Shown: one piece after another, positions 61,659 through 64,000 of the stretch
Layout: each line of letters opens with the position of its first letter
Numbering within the stretch: the stretch's first letter is position 1
Assembly (NCBI RefSeq): GCF_006491645.1
Contig: NZ_VDCZ01000009.1
Coordinates: 62,001 to 126,000 of the forward strand
Length of the DNA stretch: 64,000 nucleotides
Source of the DNA: Flavobacterium profundi
GTDB lineage: Bacteria; Bacteroidota; Bacteroidia; Flavobacteriales; Flavobacteriaceae
Direction: 5' to 3'
Program-made: the position numbers and the translations under genes
The notes under the pieces: model-generated
The model's input: only the letters and a program-made list of their open reading frames with translations
Database searches by the model: none
What the model was told of the DNA's origin: nothing

Positions 61659-62507
61659 TTACTCCGTTTTTTTAATAATTACATTCTGATACTTATAAGG
61701 AATTTCAATGTTTTCATGATCAAAACGTTCTTTTATGGAACGCAACAAATCACAATACATGGTAAAACCATTAAGCATATGATCGGAATAAGCCCAAACA
61801 CTCAACTTTACAGCCGAATTTTCTAAAGCGGTTACTCTAGAAACGACTTCCGGTACATTGTTTTCTTTTTCTTCTGGTGTACGAATGTCAATGTGTAAAG
61901 GGTGTTTCAAAACTTCTTCTTCCATTATTTGTAAGGCTTTGCCGATATCGGCCGTGTAACCAATTCCAATTTCAATGATTTTACAAACCTTCGAATCATT
62001 TAAGTTGGAATTCACAATCACATTGGAACTAATAACCGAATTGGGAACCACAATTCTATTGTTTTCAATATCTCTGAGAACCACTTGTCTTAAATTAATT
62101 TCTTCCACAATACCCGTATAGGTATCATTAAAGGTAATTCGATCGTTCAACTTAAAAGGTTTGAACAAAACAATTAAAAAACCGCTCATAATATTACTTA
62201 AGGCTTGTTGGGATGCCAAACCCGCAATAAGGGATAAAATTCCTGCTCCTGCTAATATCGAATGGCCTAAAATTTTCATTTCAGGTATTTGTACCAAAGC
62301 AAAGGAAATTCCAATAATAAAAATAATAGCAGTGATTAATTTGGTCGCAAAAAGATAACTCGTAGGATCGATATGCTTGGTTGCAATCAGCCGATTGATT
62401 TTTCTTCGCGATATAAACTTAAATAATAAGGCAAAACAAGTGGTTAAACCCACAATAATTCCAATAATTACTAGGGTTTTAAAATCCGAAAAGAGGGATT
62501 GTATCAT
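61659..62507 (-). CDS. small-conductance mechanosensitive channel (MscS family)
   Basis: This 282-residue protein starts at ATG 62507; a TTG at 62537 is also in frame and would add 10 residues. Three or four membrane helices come first. The pore-lining helix carries AGAGILSLIAGLASQQALSN, the Ala/Gly-rich MscS TM3, followed by IMSGFLIVLFKPFKLNDRI. The cytoplasmic beta domain (about 125-180) has GIVEEINLRQVVLRDIENNR and IVVPNSVISSNVIVN. The C-terminal alpha/beta vestibule completes the normal length. It protects the cell in osmotic downshock. Confidence 0.93.
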   Translation of the reverse strand: MIQSLFSDFKTLVIIGIIVGLTTCFALLFKFISRRKINRLIATKHIDPTSYLFATKLITAIIFIIGISFALVQIPEMKILGHSILAGAGILSLIAGLASQQALSNIMSGFLIVLFKPFKLNDRITFNDTYTGIVEEINLRQVVLRDIENNRIVVPNSVISSNVIVNSNLNDSKVCKIIEIGIGYTADIGKALQIMEEEVLKHPLHIDIRTPEEKENNVPEVVSRVTALENSAVKLSVWAYSDHMLNGFTMYCDLLRSIKERFDHENIEIPYKYQNVIIKKTE

Positions 62508-62572
62508 AAGTGCTGGTACCAATAGTTGTATGTTCAATTTAATAAACGATTACTTGTATTCATCTTTACTTT

Positions 62573-62580
62573 CAAAGATA
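62573..62580 (-). promoter_or_regulatory. -7 element (TATCTTTG) of the mscS gene
   Basis: The minus-strand TATCTTTG matches TAnnTTTG. It lies 65 bases before ATG 62507 and 35 before the TTG at 62537, so it does not decide the start. Confidence 0.45.
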
Positions 62581-62683
62581 ATCGTTTTAGTCTTTCTTAC
62601 AAAGTAAAGAGAAGTAATATCAAAAAGGATGGTTTAGTTTACTAAATGTATCGAATTAAAGGATTTTAAGACACGATTTATTT

Positions 62684-63316
62684 TTATTTTGCCTTAGTAA
62701 GCGCCATTTTAACTGCAAGTCCCGTTAAGACCGAAGCCATAAACCATTTTTGAAGGCGTAACCAAATTGGTTTTTTAGCAAACCAATTTGCCATTTTTGC
62801 AGCAGAAATGACAATCAAAAAATTGATACTGAAACTTATTATGATCTGAACGATTCCTAATTGAAAACTCTGACTTAAGATGGAACCGTATTCAGGTTTT
62901 ATAAATTGAGGAAAAAAAGAAAGGTAAAAGACCGCCATTTTAGGATTCAAAACATTGGTCATAAGTCCCATTTGAAATAATTGTAGGGGTTTGTCTGATT
63001 TCAATTTTGAGTTAGGTTCAAACATTTTACTACCCGATTTTACAGATTGATAAGCTAAATAGAGTAGATAAACTACACCAAGAATCTTAATTATTGTAAA
63101 AACATAAGGAATAGCAAAAAAGATAGCCGTTAATCCAAAAGATACCATAAAAATATGAAATAAAAAACCACAAATTACTCCCATAAGCGAAATAATGCCA
63201 GCATTTCTGCCTTGAGATAAGGATCTGGAAAGTAAGTAAATCATGTTTGGGCCAGGTGTAAGTACCATTAGTAAGGCAGCAAATCCGAATAAAAGTAAGT
63301 CGCTAAAAGGGATCAT
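62684..63316 (-). CDS. LysE/RhtB-family amino-acid exporter
   Basis: This 210-residue inner-membrane protein has six membrane helices and the family signature near the N-terminus, VLTPGPNMIYLLSRSLSQGR then NAGIISLMGVICGFLFHIF. The internal NVLNPKMAVFYLSFFPQFIK is the second conserved block. Members export lysine, threonine, homoserine or similar metabolites; substrate not decidable. It is monocistronic between 146 bases on one side and a 78-base gap on the other. Confidence 0.92.
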   Translation of the reverse strand: MIPFSDLLLFGFAALLMVLTPGPNMIYLLSRSLSQGRNAGIISLMGVICGFLFHIFMVSFGLTAIFFAIPYVFTIIKILGVVYLLYLAYQSVKSGSKMFEPNSKLKSDKPLQLFQMGLMTNVLNPKMAVFYLSFFPQFIKPEYGSILSQSFQLGIVQIIISFSINFLIVISAAKMANWFAKKPIWLRLQKWFMASVLTGLAVKMALTKAK

Positions 63317-63394
63317 GTTTGTGAGTTTAGGTTTGACTATTTAATTCCTACTATTCTTTTATAAAACACCATAATTTTGGTAAAGCTTACTCTT

Positions 63395-63823
63395 TTAAGA
63401 AGTTTGCTTAATACCATCTTGAATGGCTGTTTTAAGTACCTCCAAATTTATATCTTGAAGTTTTTTAAATTTAATACAATAACCCGTTATAGTGGCTTTA
63501 CCTAGAGTGTTTTTGTAAGTTTCAGCTAAATATTTTTTGTCTTCAAGTCCCATAATGTAAACGGAAATTCCAGTAGAGTTTGCACTAATTCCAGCTTGGT
63601 AAAAATCTTTGGTTGTACCATTCGCATAGTGTATCGTTAAATGTCCGTAACCAATATTAGGATTCGTAACGATTTTCCCTGTTGCATCTTTTCCATCTAA
63701 AAACCATAATGAACTGTCTTTTGGAAAAACGTGTAGTATGTTTTCGTGCAAAATTACCATATCATCCCGTTTGGTTTCCGGTAAAGAAGCTAAATATTCT
63801 TTGATTTGATTGGTAACTGTCAT
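63395..63823 (-). CDS. DUF1801-like (YdhG-fold) protein
   Basis: This 142-residue cytoplasmic protein starts at ATG 63823 (MTVTNQIKEYLASLPETKRD). An in-frame TTG at 63838 is 5 codons earlier. The N-terminal ASLPETKRDDMVILHENILH and the later strands GYGHLTIHYANGTTKDFYQA and SVYIMGLEDKKYLAETYKNT suit the YdhG/DUF1801 fold. No function is established. A second, shorter DUF1801-type protein is at 24580-24930. Confidence 0.75.
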   Translation of the reverse strand: MTVTNQIKEYLASLPETKRDDMVILHENILHVFPKDSSLWFLDGKDATGKIVTNPNIGYGHLTIHYANGTTKDFYQAGISANSTGISVYIMGLEDKKYLAETYKNTLGKATITGYCIKFKKLQDINLEVLKTAIQDGIKQTS

Positions 63824-63850
63824 TTTTGAAGCATCCAATAATTGTTTGTT

Positions 63851-64000
63851 TTATTCTTCTGATTGATTTGAGAGCATTTTTTCCCAAGCTTCCATAGTCA
63901 TTACCACAAATTGATCCGATTTACAATCCCATAGGGAAACATATTTTTTTGAAATGACAATATTAGACTCCCAATCCGTAAATTTTTCATACAACATCGT
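63851..64000 (-). CDS. partial ORF at the window edge, unknown function
   Basis: The minus strand is open from the window end to a TAA at 63853-63851, giving the last 49 residues of a protein. They read about TMLYEKFTDWESNIVISKKY, then VSLWDCKSDQFVVMTMEAWE and KMLSNQSEE. I recognise no motif. An ATG one codon in from the window edge could start a complete 48-residue protein, but a longer gene beyond the window is as likely. It lies 27 bases upstream of the DUF1801-like gene. Confidence 0.5.
   Translation of the reverse strand, partial: TMLYEKFTDWESNIVISKKYVSLWDCKSDQFVVMTMEAWEKMLSNQSEE

Overview
The window looks like chromosomal DNA of a member of the Flavobacteriaceae (Bacteroidota). The evidence is the low GC content, SusC/SusD pairs, a type IX secretion C-terminal domain, menaquinone genes, a flavobacterial tmRNA tag (GENNYALAA), and promoters of the TTTG / TAnnTTTG type instead of -35/-10 boxes. 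Gene density is high. Apart from the tmRNA gene there is no stretch over 300 bases without a gene. I see no tRNA or rRNA gene, transposase, prophage or CRISPR array.

Layout. 0.2-2.1 kb: tmRNA (minus) and a saccharopine/alanine dehydrogenase-like gene. 2.1-17.6 kb: a polysaccharide utilisation locus (PUL). A transmembrane one-component regulator comes first, then SusC, SusD, a LamG lipoprotein, a GH144-type glucanase, a secreted esterase, a GH3 beta-glucosidase, a GH43-like/discoidin protein and a secreted EEP-family enzyme. GH144 plus GH3 points to beta-1,2-glucan. With the esterase and phosphodiesterase-type enzyme, the target could be substituted periplasmic glucans of other bacteria (inference). 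Two hairpins sit just before internal start codons and may set enzyme dosage.

17.6-22.9 kb: two minus-strand operons (CreD, paired small membrane paralogues, DUF1361, a Coq4-like protein; and a membrane protein, SanA, a winged-helix regulator). Each is preceded by the same ACTTTG-N5-CAAAGT palindrome, so they probably form one autoregulated envelope regulon. 22.9-33.7 kb: mostly housekeeping and envelope genes (M28 peptidase, KdsA, DUF4199, split YeeE/YedE transporter, ClpS, PrmA, porin, CvfB-like, YheT-like). 33.8-40.1 kb: an RND efflux operon (adaptor, pump, outer-membrane factor) behind a small exported protein. 40.4-43.1 kb: a large T9SS-secreted protein.

43.1-47.2 kb: DODA-type dioxygenase, VOC protein, serine hydrolase, PH-domain protein and C1 peptidase. 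47.3-53.5 kb: menaquinone genes menB, menA and menC, interleaved with two bacterial-PH membrane proteins, a small membrane protein and a metallo-hydrolase; a 12-copy hexamer repeat lies before menC. 53.5-58.2 kb: MiaE, a glycosyltransferase, Nudix, SRPBCC and MazG-like proteins. 58.4-64 kb: minus-strand genes including an orphan seven-repeat propeller lipoprotein and a second lipoprotein with an almost identical leader, then MscS, LysE-type and DUF1801 proteins, and a partial ORF at the edge.
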